Positions 32,128-43,266 of a stretch of 64,000 nt of DNA are shown one piece after another; position 1 is the first letter of the stretch; every line of letters starts with the position of its first letter. The translations under genes and the position numbers were made by a program. The notes under the pieces were generated by a model. The model ran no database searches, had not been told where the DNA came from, and saw only the letters and a program-made list of their open reading frames with translations. Origin of the DNA: Flammulina velutipes (lineage: Eukaryota; Basidiomycota; Agaricomycetes; Agaricales; Physalacriaceae); NCBI GenBank assembly GCA_011800155.1, contig CM022368.1, positions 186,001-250,000 on the forward strand, read 5' to 3'.

Positions 32128-33162
32128 ATGTCTTATCATCACTACGGTCCATCTCAACATCCTGCACGTTCCATCCTCAAACCTCCCAGGTCTTCTCATA
32201 CCACTGCCGCTCCTCCTACAGCATCTACCCTTCCTGTAGTCGAAGTACGCGATCCGCCGGTACCAACTCAAGCCGCTCAGAGGGCTATTCGGAGCCTGCC
32301 CCAAATACCATTAAATGGTCCCATCCCCTCGATATCCCTTCCTCCAACGCAGAATAGGAAACAGCTCGTAGAGCTTCTTACCCAGCTTGTCTCCCAACTC
32401 GAAGCTGGCGGAGAAGAGGTGGAAGGAAATGATGTAGACCGCGAGCGCGTGAAAATCTCGAGACCTCAAGCCGGTCGACCGACATACCAGGATGACGAGT
32501 TTCCCGAGTTTCGTCAGATCCTCATGGGTCCTTGGGTTCCGGGACCTTGCTGTATGTCCCCTTGTACCAGAAGAGATGCATTTCTAATCAATATTCAAGA
32601 CGGTCCGGTTTACAAACCGTCGGTCGCCATGACCCTACCTACGCTACAGATACATCGATATCTATCGCCTCCGTCTGGAACGAAGGGCCATCTTCGTTGG
32701 AATGTAACAGAGCCTGTGTCTTCTGCTACATTCATAGAAGACGGGCAAACACTGGGATTCGAAGACTTCCGCATGGAGCCAGCGACATCACCGCGGCTCA
32801 CTACATTACAGATCATCTCTTCGGCCATTCCTTGGCCATCCAGCACGACGGCGAGGAAAGATGCAGTTGGGGTGACAATTGGAGAATTTTTGTCTTCCAT
32901 GTCGGTCATGCTCACGGTGGCTATGACGGAGGCCAGGATAGCGCGGCTTAGGAGTGAAGCAGCTCGGACAACGATATTACGTGAGCATAAGGAACGGTGT
33001 CCCAACGAGACTGACATTCCGAGGGTATTCGATCTGTTATCTGGCTGTACGACTTTTGGTGGATTAACCTATGATCGCGAGCTGGAGAGCAAACAGGATT
33101 TTCCTGATTCTAATTGGCAGATACATATTTTCGCTCATTATTTACGTGGATCTATCTATTGA
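32128..33162 (+). CDS. DUF6699 domain protein
   Basis: A single coding exon of 344 aa. The ATG at 32128 follows a possible 5'-UTR intron ending CTGATTTCAG at ~32099; the frame is open further upstream but without ATG. The N-terminal ~150 residues are low-complexity and Pro/Ser-rich with a charged helix (KQLVELLTQLVSQLEAGG). The C-terminal part carries the DUF6699 pattern: LRWNVTEPVSSATF, LTTLQIISSAIPWP, VGVTIGEFLSSMSVM, then FDLLSGCTTFGGLTYDRE and a final WQIHIFAHYL strand. DUF6699 is a widespread agaricomycete domain of unknown function, often lineage-expanded. Its stop is 1 bp from the stop of the convergent DUF6535 gene. Confidence 0.75.
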   Translation: MSYHHYGPSQHPARSILKPPRSSHTTAAPPTASTLPVVEVRDPPVPTQAAQRAIRSLPQIPLNGPIPSISLPPTQNRKQLVELLTQLVSQLEAGGEEVEGNDVDRERVKISRPQAGRPTYQDDEFPEFRQILMGPWVPGPCCMSPCTRRDAFLINIQDGPVYKPSVAMTLPTLQIHRYLSPPSGTKGHLRWNVTEPVSSATFIEDGQTLGFEDFRMEPATSPRLTTLQIISSAIPWPSSTTARKDAVGVTIGEFLSSMSVMLTVAMTEARIARLRSEAARTTILREHKERCPNETDIPRVFDLLSGCTTFGGLTYDRELESKQDFPDSNWQIHIFAHYLRGSIY

Positions 33163-33163
33163 A

Positions 33164-36117
33164 TTATTGTTGTACAGAAGATATATACTTGAGTGTCTCA
33201 TATACATTCAAAATATGTGAATCCATAGGACTCTGATTTGGTAACTCCGCCAAAAGTATATCCCCGAGGTCGGAGACTTGGTGCCAGACTCCAATGATAA
33301 TAGGTTGCAAGTCCTTCAGCCAGTGACCTTCAGCAACAACACGTATCAGCAATTGCTGATGATCTTCTGTCGCACTGAGCTGGAGCAGTTCCAACACAAC
33401 GCGAACCAGGCCTCTGTGCTCATCGTCATTGGCATTTGCGTTTCCAAGACGCGACTTCAGGAAGGCCAATACTTTCAGCATTATGGGTCTCTTTCTTTCG
33501 TCGGGATACGAGACTTTTAAGGCAATAGATGATAGAATGCTCTGCATAGCCTGAGCAACGTCTGCATGACGTTTCGAAAAGGTTTCGGGGAATGCTGGGC
33601 CATAGATATGAGTGAGGAAATCTACCAGCCAGTCGGCGGACATTTGATTGTAGCTGGTGTCAAACTCCTTTTGGATATCTCGCAAGAGCAAGTCAATATG
33701 AGGAGTGAGAGCTTCTTCCTGGGCAGCAGTTTCCGGCGGAACGATGCGAGATATAAGAAGGACGAGACTTTGAAGAACCGTCTTCGAATGCATTGAATCA
33801 GCCCCGTCTTTGAGACTAGCGGTCAAGGCAGTGAGGAGGTTCCTGTAACCACTGTCATGACCGGTTTGGAAAACGAGTTCGGCATTGTGATTGATGTTTT
33901 GGGCAAGAATCTGACATCTCCGCCCTCTCGTAGCTTGGACATGGCAGATCCACAAGCAATCTGCCAGAGGCTGAAACGCCTGGAACTCGTCTTGTGTCAT
34001 GACATCTATCAATCTCAGTAGAATCGACTTTGTCTCCCCCCTTCGCTTTCTCGTCCACTCGTGCTGGTCCGAGAGCGCAGCCAAGGTATGGGCGAGAGTG
34101 TTAAGCAAAACAACAAGTGTATGTCGCTGGTTATTGTCGTGGACTTTGTTCGCCAACGAAGTGATATGCCATTCGAGGAAGAAATGGACTTCGTCGAGTG
34201 GGTTGTCGACGGGAGGATCGGCCTTGTCGTTGTCGGGATGCAGGTGAAAATGAAGCGCCTCCATAGACACAAGAGTCGTGAAGATATCCGGTATCCAGCC
34301 CTTTCCCTCCAGATCCTTGTACGATTTCAAAACCCCTCGAATACTCTTCCATTGGGTCATGAGTCTCTCATCGAGAAGATGGTAGGCTTTGCTTGAGGGT
34401 CCGCTAGACTCAGATGGAGATGTGATGAGGGAAAGGGTATCACGAGAGGGAATCCCGTCAAGAGCAAGACATTTGAGATAGTGGGTAAACCCAAGGCTAA
34501 ATTGAAAGCTGGATACCATGCTGTCGTCGTCATCGAGCGTCACCCTAAGCGATGGATCATCCTGGTGGACAGTGAATTCGCCATAGATCCGAGAACAAAG
34601 CATCTGTGGAATTCGGGTAGCGAGCGTAGCAATGGCTTTGTTTGGAGTATAGGGGAGGGATGGGAAAGTGCGCAGCGCATGATCAACAATGAAGCTCTGG
34701 CGAGACGTAGCGACGAGCCAAATAACAGCGTCCCATGTGAGGTTATTTGTGTTCGAGGCGATGAGTTTGTTCTCCTCCTCAATGCGGTCGGGTACGGCGT
34801 GGAAGGGAAGAGTGGGAAGTGACTTTTCAACGTCCCAGGATGAGTATACATCAACCTTGCTTGTGCGACGTATGATGTAATTCAACCTCCTGAAGAATCG
34901 CTTCCCAAGACCCTCCAAGAACGAGCCAATCCCTATGAACATCCGAGGAATGAGAACAAGGGCCGTGTTATGATATGGACACGTCTTGGAAAACCAGGGG
35001 AGAATGGACAGTGCAATGTATACTGACAGCAATGTCCCGCTGACCGAGATGACTGCGATAGCTGCCTTGTTGTAGGACATCCAAAGCTTCATAGCGAGCC
35101 CAGCGATGAAAAGCCCGACGGATAAGAGCATGAGGATTGGGAGGAAGGAGATCCAAGCTTCGACTTTCCATCGCGCTAGAGCTGCCCATCGAGCTTGGCG
35201 ACGCTGAGCGCATTCAAAGGCACTACCGTTCTTCATATCGCGTTCATATTCCCGCAACCAGAATTTGATGTAAAACGCGTAAATGAGGATCCAGAGTGTG
35301 CATGTGAGGGATACACTCCAACAGGCGACGACTGTTTCTCTGAGGGCTGATGGTTCTGGTGGTGCAGATAGGTATTCGACTAGTTCGCGTTGGTCAGCAG
35401 GGGAGAGAGTCACAGCTTCTGATTGTGTGAACCTCGCCTTCACAGCGAGATATCTAGCAAGTACGAGCCCTTGGGATTCGGAAGGCTCTGGATTGAGTTC
35501 GACCACGAGGAAACCGGTGACGATTGCGGAGAATAGACCCGTCTAAAACTCGTCAGGATGTGTGAGAGCAAGTAGCGGCTATACTCACGATAATGAGTAG
35601 AACATCAAGACTACTTGTCCATCCTTGGGTGACATCCTTATCTGTCTTTGTAGCCTCGGCATTGTACATCTCCCAGAATGGAGACTCGGGGGTGACACTC
35701 ATGTACTGAGGCTGTGGATTGGGTTGATTTTCAAGTGGATTGGGTGGGGCAGGAAAGGGCACGGTTCCATGATATGCTATATAGACAGGTAAGGAGAGAT
35801 AAAGCAAGATAGGAGAACAACGGACGAGATTGTGTATTGGCATCTCCGCGGACAGACAATGCACGGGGACCGTAAAGGCGTGGTCCATGCCATGGCTTGG
35901 GGGTTCCTGTCTTGACAGAGCGCGGTCGTCCCCCCGGACTTGGACCGTTCGTAGGTGAGCCCGAGGTCGGTTCGCCCTTGAAAAGCAAAGATTCTTGAGG
36001 TAATGTCAACCCTTTGTCGGCATGCCTTGAAGACGGAGTACTACGGCTGCTTGAGGAAGATCCTGAGGGAGGAGACTTGAAGGGAGGCAAATTATCGTCG
36101 CGGCTGGAAAAGGACAT
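33164..36117 (-). CDS. DUF6535 multi-span membrane protein (long form)
   Basis: Three exons (36117-35826, 35776-35589, 35542-33164) encode 952 aa; introns of 49 and 46 bp. The N-terminal ~95 residues are disordered and Ser/Pro-rich. The DUF6535 domain starts at FWEMYNAEATKTDKDVTQGW and contains four membrane segments: LDVLLIITGLFSAIVTGFLV, then VSLTCTLWILIYAFYI, then PILMLLSVGLFIAGLAMKLW, then AVISVSGTLLSVYIALSILP. The ~600-residue C-terminal part is soluble and helical, with HEAT-like amphipathic repeats (WDAVIWLVATSRQSFIVDHA). This two-part layout is standard for the family, which is abundant in agaricomycetes; function unknown. The gene converges on the DUF6699 gene with the stop codons 1 bp apart. 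Confidence 0.8.
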
Positions 36118-37140
36118 GTCGTGCAATCGTATCGTTCGTAGGCGTCACTGGCAGTCAGGTTGGGGTATGATAGGTAGACGGCGAGGCCTAAAAAACACAA
36201 CGTGTAAATACTCTACGAAACCACGAGGCCTTGTGCACATACGGGGATGAAGATGGACACACCATAGAAACATCACTGAGGAATCGGGTCCGCTAGAAGG
36301 TCAAGTCTTCCTAGAGAACAAGGAATCAAGGGTTTGTGGGTCCAGCGTTCTTGTTCCGTGTGAACCAACGACAACGATCCTTCATAGAAGCAAAGAACAA
36401 GGAAACGTCCTTGTTTTCATAAGCGAGTTCCAACAAGTCTCCTCGGGTAAAGAAGCTGTTCATTCCAGGTGCCGAAAAACATTGATATTTTCTATGTTAT
36501 AGTACTCCTAGGAATGGCGGTAAGCGCAAGAAGAGAGGACATAATCGTCGAGGACGCACCTTTTCTATGTCCTATCCAAGCTTAGTTCTTTAAGACGTGC
36601 AACCACTAAGTATTGTGACAGTTAATTGATGAACCGGAATTCACCATGTGAATCAACTTGATCATGACCCTAACCCTAACTCATACGTCGGGGAGCATCA
36701 GCGAGTAGCATTATAATTTAGGTCTGCCTACGGGAGACTATCATGGCTCCCGAGTGTCATGATGAAGGTAGCATTCGGGTAAGCATCGCCTCTAAGACTG
36801 TCGTTATCAACACAAAGACCGACATTGCGGTGCGCGCTGATTTATAGATACTGTCGGGAAGGTGATCACCGAATAGATCTTCACGGGTTTCCTGCTCCGG
36901 TATCTTCTATTAAAAAAGAGAGTCCCCCGGGAGCGTTCCCTATTGGCTAGACAAATAGCGGGAGACAAAGACGTGGTCTCATTGGACCGTCGCTGGGGTT
37001 TCGGTCCGTGTGTCCGGGTCCTTGGTTCCAGACACTGATTGTGGCGCATGTGAGCTTGTGCTCTGAGTACTTCGTATGGATGTAGTGGCCGGTTATTAAA
37101 GCACGAGGATTATCATGTATGTCCCTCTTGCACGGGATTT
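36118..37140. other. intergenic, no gene seen
   Basis: Upstream region of the DUF6535 gene. It holds two telomere-like units (CCCTAACCCTAAC at ~36668) and TGTGGCGCA at 37040. No gene seen. Confidence 0.45.
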
Positions 37141-37154
37141 CAAGTCAGAAATGA

Positions 37155-37416
37155 TTCCAGGGGGCTCGAGAGCACCCACCAGAGGTGGGTGCGGCAGAGC
37201 ATTTTTCTAACAAATACGACAAATTACTGGGTTGTAAGTTATATGCATATTATTGATATCTAACTCACTGTGGCGCAGTGATGCCCACGGGGCTCGAGAG
37301 CACCCATCGTAGATGGGTGCGGCAGAGCGCATCCTTCTTACATATGGGCTTCCAGCTGGGTCGTCAAGGGGTCCACGGGGCTCGAGAGCACCCACCGGAG
37401 GTGGGTGCGGCAGAGC
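37155..37416 (+). repeat. three-copy hairpin repeat array
   Basis: Copies end at 37200, 37328 and 37416. Each is ~40 bp: GGGGCTCGAGAG, an 8-bp hairpin, then CGGCAGAGC. Hairpins are CACCCACC-AGA-GGTGGGTG, CACCCATC-GTA-GATGGGTG and CACCCACC-GGA-GGTGGGTG; the second carries a matched change on both arms. GCTC and GAGC at the ends can form an outer stem. Spacers after copies 1 and 3 are similar to each other ('ctaacaaatacgac' / 'ctaacagatacaac'), and the one after copy 2 is unrelated. It lies 239 bp upstream of the SSP gene at 37655. Function unknown. Confidence 0.8.
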
Positions 37417-37654
37417 ACTAAGTTTCTAACAGATACAACACATTTGTTTGACTCTAAGTTCATAGTTATCGGTATCAATCATAATCATCTGTGGATGCAT
37501 GTATACTATGGTAAACTGCTCAATGGAAAGGCCCGTGATCCCACGGGCTATCCTGCTAGTTCATTATAAAGGAACGTAGCCAGCTTAACGCCAGCTACGA
37601 ATTTTACCACTATATCCATACAAAGAGTACTCAAAATCAACGTCTGACTACACC

Positions 37655-38584
37655 ATGTATCTACGCCACACTTTGCTCGGTGTCGTTATACTCCTGCCCG
37701 CTCTCAGTGTCAACGCGTTGTACGTCTTATAGTCTCTTTATTTCATCCATATCTAATATAGTATCAGACCGCTCTCCTCATCTCGTCGCGCCCCAAATCC
37801 TTTGGGTAAAGAAATAAACCTCAGCTTGGAGACTAACCTCGTCCGAGGTTCCAGAACCCTCCCCCCCACGTTCAAGCTCGTACGGGTTGACGAGCCTACT
37901 GACGATGATGCAGTACAGGTCTACGACGTTGTCGATTCCGAAGTCCTCTTGAAGGAAAAAAAACAAGCCGTCATCGCGAAGACCATGAAAGACACAACCC
38001 AGAAAATTCCTGCCCACCTAGACTTGGTATGCTGGCTAAGCTCCCCCTCGATATCCAGGCTGATTGCGAATGCTATAGGGTAACCAACTAGTAGCGTACG
38101 GACCGGCCTCAAATACTAAACAAATTTGGCTCTTACACATCCGCCCTTCCACGCCACGCATGTTAGACGATGTACCCGAATACTCTCTGACACTGAACTG
38201 GAAAGAACAGCCAGATTCAGAAACCTGGAAAACATCCCGGGATATCAAACTTCCAGCGCCTCGGGCTGATGGTGAAGGAAATACGGGATCCTACACGTCC
38301 GCCAACGTTGATTGGATAGGCAAGGCAGGTGAGAAGCTAAAGGTGGATGTTATAAGCAAGCGTGACGGAAGCGAGATGAGCGAGGAAGACAAAGAGAAAT
38401 TCCTACAAGTGAGTCCGCATCATTCATTTTCGTAGTGGCAGACACTAGAGAACATTTTCCGTAGGGTGGCGAACTCCTTGCATATGGATATGAGGCCGCA
38501 ACGGAGTTCTATATAAAGCGGTGGTGGTTAGTGAAGAAGGCCCAGACGGGCGACGATAAACCCTTGAACGGAGCAACGTCATGA
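37655..38584 (+). CDS. two-domain secreted protein of the SSP family (copy D)
   Basis: Four exons (37655-37719, 37762-38026, 38079-38408, 38465-38584) encode 259 aa; introns are 42, 52 and 56 bp. The signal peptide MYLRHTLLGVVILLPALSVN precedes ALF. The protein has about twice the length of copies A-C. Two units seem present, each ending in a family-like block after a phase-0 intron: NQLVAYG...KQIWLLHIR for unit 1 and GELLAYG...RWWLVKK for unit 2. Unit 2 also holds GSEMSEEDKEKFLQ, matching GSEMSEEDETKLKE of copy A. This points to internal duplication or fusion of two SSP genes. No cysteines. Function unknown; secreted. The hairpin array lies just upstream. Confidence 0.7.
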
Positions 38585-39413
38585 TAATCAAAGGTTGCGC
38601 CACATACCCCGAAGATGTTAGATAAAGATGCGCTATTACCCTCAGCTTCGGCTGGTACAGCGGTAGGACCGAGAATAGATGCTTGATGGTGTTGGTCATG
38701 ACCGTGCTTAATGCGTAGACAATAATGAGAAATATTGATGAATTTCAAGAAGCTAGGACAGTGGTAGGTATGCGAACGGAAAGGCAAAAAGATCTGTGGA
38801 AGAGTAAGCGACTTGTCACGAAACGGTAGAACAAAACAAATAGAAAATGGTCTCAGCCTCGCCTTACATTCTGCATCCACGCCCAACCATCTGGCTTGTC
38901 CGAGCAATGCCCGAGCCTAGATACCCACGCGTCGGCGGGACTCTCGAAGAGAGCGGGGCGGGTACTTTTACCAGGATTATCTTCATCGACCACGCGAAAC
39001 GGAGAACAGAAAGGCAATATATTGGAATATGGACTCACAATACAAGTACTCGACGAGAAAAAAGGTATGTAGAACCGCTCCAGGTGATCCTGCGTCCTGG
39101 CCTCTCTACCAAAGGGAGAAACATCAGCAAAGATTGTTTTTGAGGGTCCGCTACACTCTTCGACATTTGTCTGGACCATCCATCCTTTTTTCAAGGGTTG
39201 CCGAGGCAGTAGACGGATGGTAATTTGGATGTCGTGGTTTGAGAGAGCCTCGAAAAAAGGTGATGGCTTTTATAGGGCAATTCAATCTCCGCCTGAATAT
39301 CGGAATGTCCGTGCCGATATGCATTGCGTTCCTTCACTTCAGACTTTAACTTTGAAAAGTGCGTATACTTGCTGTTTAACGCGTCCAAATGAACCAATAT
39401 TTTGCAGAGGTCG
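38585..39413. other. intergenic, no gene seen
   Basis: Holds TGCGCCACA at 38596 and the Mrp51 promoter region. The frames seen are short and overlapping. Confidence 0.45.
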
Positions 39414-40811
39414 ATGGCTGCGACGGTCACCGCGCTTCCGCCAGCGTCGCCTTTTGCCAAGCTTCTACGGCGCTCCCGCTTTGCCTCATTCGACCCGCAA
39501 ATCAAACAGGTCTTCTCGGCACCGCCAGCCCACGCGCACCGTGGCGACTATGGACTCAAGAGGCCCATTCCCCTCCGACGGAAAAACTCCTTCATAACCC
39601 TCAATGCACCATACGACGCCCGCGAGCAGTTCACGGAATGGGTTCGCGGTGAATCCCAAGTGCGCTTCATCCGTCGCTTCGAGGAACTAGACACGAATCC
39701 TACCGTTCCCCGCACTTCGACGTGGTACCGGAACCAGAGCTCCAAATCTGCAACCGAATGGCTCGCCGACTCTGAGTTTTCGTCGGTGACTGAGCGACCA
39801 GAGTTTACGGAGGGGCTGTCTGTCCAAGACTTGATGGACAAGGCAAAGGAGGAGGAAGCTGTGGAGTTCGACGAGGACCTCTCAGGCTTGGGCGGCAAGG
39901 AGGAAATGGGGAAGCTCGAGCGCTTCGTCCTTGGAACGTCGCGTCTCAGTCCAAATATTCGCGCAATGAACGAGGAGCAGTTCGAACAATTCGTGGCCAA
40001 ACTTCGCAAGATGCGGCCCGCATTCCGCGCCTTCATCGACAAAAACTATCCCGATTTAGCGGGAAAATCCCTCTTCGCCCTCTCCCAGGACACCATATCC
40101 GGTATCCATCGACGTTTCCTGGAGGAAGTCACGTTCCAAGAGTTCCAAAGCATCAACTCGCTCAAGATTGAGCCTATGCCCCATCGAAATGGAGGACTTC
40201 TCTATCACCATCCCACCGAGTTGCATTCCCACTTCTTCTCCCCCATGGAACCCGGTATTCTCCTCCAAACCGATACCTCTCAGAACCACAAGAACGCCAT
40301 TCGTCAGACCGACGCCAAATCCGCCCTCCCGGGACACATGGTCAGCTTCGCAGGCTTGCGCTCGACTATCCCGTACATTCCCGAGGGCAAGGAGGTGCTC
40401 TACGACCACAATTCGGCCGATGGCATGAAGCACTGGGATGCCGCAGAGAGTGTGGTAGATATGCGCGTCGTACCAGGGACCATCACGCTTCACCAGATCC
40501 CAACGACCGTTGGTCGGAATGCCATGGGTGTCAAGGGCGTCAGGATGCAGACGCGCGTTACGGACTTTTCTGCTCTCATCGAGAACGAAGTACCGGCGTT
40601 CCCTGGCACGTACGAATACGCGTCATTTGGACTCGAGGAGGAGGAGAAGCCAGAAACTAAGGAGGACAAGGAGAGGAAGAATCTGATGAGTGCTCCAGTG
40701 CCGCTTACCCGCTCAGTACCACCGCCAGAGCCTAGTGGTACCAGAGGCAAAACGGTGCTGACTGTGTTGTCAAGATTGGCTTTGGGGAGCCAGCGTAAAC
40801 CTTTACAGTAG
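39414..40811 (+). CDS. MRP51: mitochondrial ribosomal small-subunit protein Mrp51 (bS1m type)
   Basis: A single coding exon of 465 aa starting at the ATG at 39414; an acceptor-like TTTTGCAG just upstream suggests a 5'-UTR intron. The conserved Mrp51 start is clear: SPFAKLLRRSRFASFDPQI, then AHAHRGDYGLKRPIPLRRKN and FITLNAPYDAREQFTEW. These are the strongest motifs of the family. The middle is more variable, with FVAKLRKMRPAFRAFID and the C-terminal GLLYHHPTELHSHFFSP and GRNAMGVKGVRM blocks. The protein is part of the mitochondrial 37S subunit and helps translation initiation on mitochondrial mRNAs. The N-terminus is basic and fits a matrix-targeting sequence. Length is within the fungal range. 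Confidence 0.92.
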   Translation: MAATVTALPPASPFAKLLRRSRFASFDPQIKQVFSAPPAHAHRGDYGLKRPIPLRRKNSFITLNAPYDAREQFTEWVRGESQVRFIRRFEELDTNPTVPRTSTWYRNQSSKSATEWLADSEFSSVTERPEFTEGLSVQDLMDKAKEEEAVEFDEDLSGLGGKEEMGKLERFVLGTSRLSPNIRAMNEEQFEQFVAKLRKMRPAFRAFIDKNYPDLAGKSLFALSQDTISGIHRRFLEEVTFQEFQSINSLKIEPMPHRNGGLLYHHPTELHSHFFSPMEPGILLQTDTSQNHKNAIRQTDAKSALPGHMVSFAGLRSTIPYIPEGKEVLYDHNSADGMKHWDAAESVVDMRVVPGTITLHQIPTTVGRNAMGVKGVRMQTRVTDFSALIENEVPAFPGTYEYASFGLEEEEKPETKEDKERKNLMSAPVPLTRSVPPPEPSGTRGKTVLTVLSRLALGSQRKPLQ

Positions 40812-40996
40812 AGCCTCTGTTTACGGAATGTTGGAAATTGGACGGGATCGTTTTCAGCTATCTGGTTTTCGACCTCTCCGCTGCCCATTAGTGGATGCTC
40901 AACAAATGTCAATCCCGGAAGGTACTTTATGCTCTTGCGATCTCTGATCTTGACGTTTACCGGAACCCGTCCATTATCTGATCCCCAAGGGAAATA

Positions 40997-43139
40997 ATGA
41001 GGACCGAGCAGTTTCCTTCCTTTACCATGACTCACACTGGCATGCTCAAACTACTCTCACCAGCTTCCTGGGTTCTTTCCTCGCCTCCGCCAGCTGGGAA
41101 AGGATGGAGCAACGCGGACATGGATCCCGTCGCCCTCGACCAGCGAACTTGGACTACACGTGATTTCGTGGCATACTGGGTGTCCGCTTCGACGAATATT
41201 GCGGTGTGGCAGTTTGCTAGCTCTATGCTCGCGTTGGGATTGTCTTGGTGGGTCTTTGGGGGGACGGAAGGTGTGGTTGCTCATTCATTATTTCAAGGAG
41301 ACAGGCATTACCAGCCATTATATTGGGGCATTCGTTGATCGGCGCCGTTATGGTGTTAAACGGGACTGTTGGCGCCCGTTTGCATGTCCCATTTCCCGGT
41401 AAGTTTATCGTCATGCTCTCGTCGGAATGTTGCTGACTTACGCTTCTATTAACAGTGCACATTCGCTCATCCTTCGGCTACTGGTTTAGTTATTTCACGG
41501 TAATAACGCGTGTAATTATCGCGATGTTCTGGTTTGGTATCTTTGCAAGTTTTCAGCCCCAGCTTCTTAGGAACGATTTTCATCTTTTTTTTTGGACAGA
41601 CTAAGACTGGTGGTGATTGTGTCTACCAGATGCTCAAAGCCATTTGGCCTTCCACTGCGAAGATATCGAACCGTCTTCCCATTGAAAGTGGGATAACTAC
41701 TGTTGGTAAGGTCTTCACGTTCGACCTCGCTAAAAGCCAAATCTGAGCTTTGCGATTATAGGCATGATGACTTATGTGATATACTGGCTCATCCAACTTC
41801 CTCTACTGTTGGTGTCACCTCAGAAAATCCGATATCTGTTTACAGTGAAGGCTGTCATCGTCCCCTTATCGTGGTTGGCGATTTTGATTTGGGCTTTGGT
41901 GAAGGCACCGCCGTCTGTATCCCTCGCGTCTAAACATGCAAGGCTTGGGGGGAGTGATCTTAGCTGGGCGTGGCTGCATGCGCTGAACAGTTCCCTCGGG
42001 GGATATGCGACTCTGGCGGTCAATATACCTGATTTCACTGTGAGTTCCTTTCCAAGATCATACAAATCTCAACTCATCTTCGTCGCAGAGATACGCCAAA
42101 AACGAACGAGCGTGAGCTCCTTACTATCATTATCTGACACTTCTCTCAACTCTGCAGTCAATGGGTACAAGCAGTCATCATACCAATCGTCTTCACATTC
42201 ATGGCATTTGTCGGTATCGCCGTCACCTCCGCCGGAGAAGTCCTATACCGCAAAACACTCTGGAACCCCCTCAACCTCATCGACCAGTGGGAAAACCGCG
42301 CTGCGGCGTTCTTCGCTGCTTCGAGCTTCTTACTAGCGACGATAGGAACGAACATCGCGACGAACAGTCTGAGCGCTGCGAACGACTTGACGGTCCTCGT
42401 CCCCAAGTACATCAATATCCGGCGGGGGCAGGTCATTTGTGCGGTTCTGGGGGGATGGGCGTTGTGTCCTTGGGAGATATTGGCTAGTGCGCCCAAGTTT
42501 CTTACGTTCGTGTCGGGGTATTCGATATTCTTTGCGCCGTTTGCGGGGATGTGAGTGTGTTTTGTTGGTTTTTGTTTGAGTACGTGATTTGACCTTGGGG
42601 CTTTGTAGAATGGTGGTCGATGTGAGTTGCTTTTCCTATGTCCGGACCGTATATATGGTTGCTCATGTGGCTGTCGTAGTTTTGGATCGTCCATGGTCGC
42701 CGGGTTGACGTCAAAGCGTTATATGATCCCCACGGCCGTTATAGATATTGGAAGGGAATAGTGCGTTCATTCCTTTGAGACCCATACTCTTCTTAACTGA
42801 ACTTATCTCACCAGAACTGGCGTGCAGCAGCAGCACTGCTCTGCACAATACCCCCCAGTCTTCCTGGGTTGATGAATAGAATTAATGGCACGATTTATGT
42901 TGGCAATGCGTCCAGGCTATTTCAGCTAGCGTTCTTCTTTGGAGTGAGTCGTTCTATCGTTCTTTGTCCGTGTTGTGAGCTTAACGGGATTCCTATAGTT
43001 TTTTACAGCAGGGTTTGTTTATTGGGCATGCAATACTATCTGGCCGGCTAGAGTAACGCATGTCATAGATGCCGAATTGAATGGAGAGGACGACGTGGCC
43101 ACTGACAAGGAAAGCTTGGATGGGGAACAGAAGACGTGA
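40997..43139 (+). CDS. NCS1 nucleobase/allantoin-type permease
   Basis: Eleven exons: 40997-41247, 41298-41398, 41456-41544, 41600-41705, 41762-42039, 42089-42111, 42158-42550, 42609-42621, 42680-42760, 42815-42943, 42999-43139, giving 534 aa. It is a 12-span plasma-membrane symporter of the NCS1/FUR family (uracil, allantoin, uridine or thiamine; substrate not decidable here). Motifs seen: WSNADMDPV and TWTTRDFVAYWVSASTNIAV at the start, then WRQALPAIILGHSL, SFGYWFSYF, SPQKIRYLFTVKAVIVPLSW, YATLAVNIPDFTRYAKNE, ATIGTNIATNSLSAANDL, RRGQVICAVLGGWALCPWEI and GIMVVDFWIVHGRRVDVKAL. Exon 3 ends with a GC donor (GCAAGT), and exons 6 and 8 are only 23 and 13 nt. Starts at 41030 or 41042 are equally possible. 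It lies 186 bp after Mrp51. Confidence 0.9.
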
Positions 43140-43266
43140 ATGAGCGTTGCCTTGGGTGCAGCGTACTCTGACAATCAGATAGATTCATAACATAGAGTAG
43201 ATTGTAAAAGAGAAGAATTGCAGTATGCGACTAAAAGGAAAGATTGCAGGAATTATATCGTCCTCT

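Noticed and set aside
36668..36680. Telomere-like CCCTAACCCTAAC
   Set aside because: Only two units inside ordinary sequence with genes on both sides; chance or an old repair scar is enough to explain it.
37155..37416. CRISPR-like reading of the hairpin array
   Set aside because: Only three copies, unequal spacers of which two are similar to each other, in a eukaryotic genome with no cas genes.
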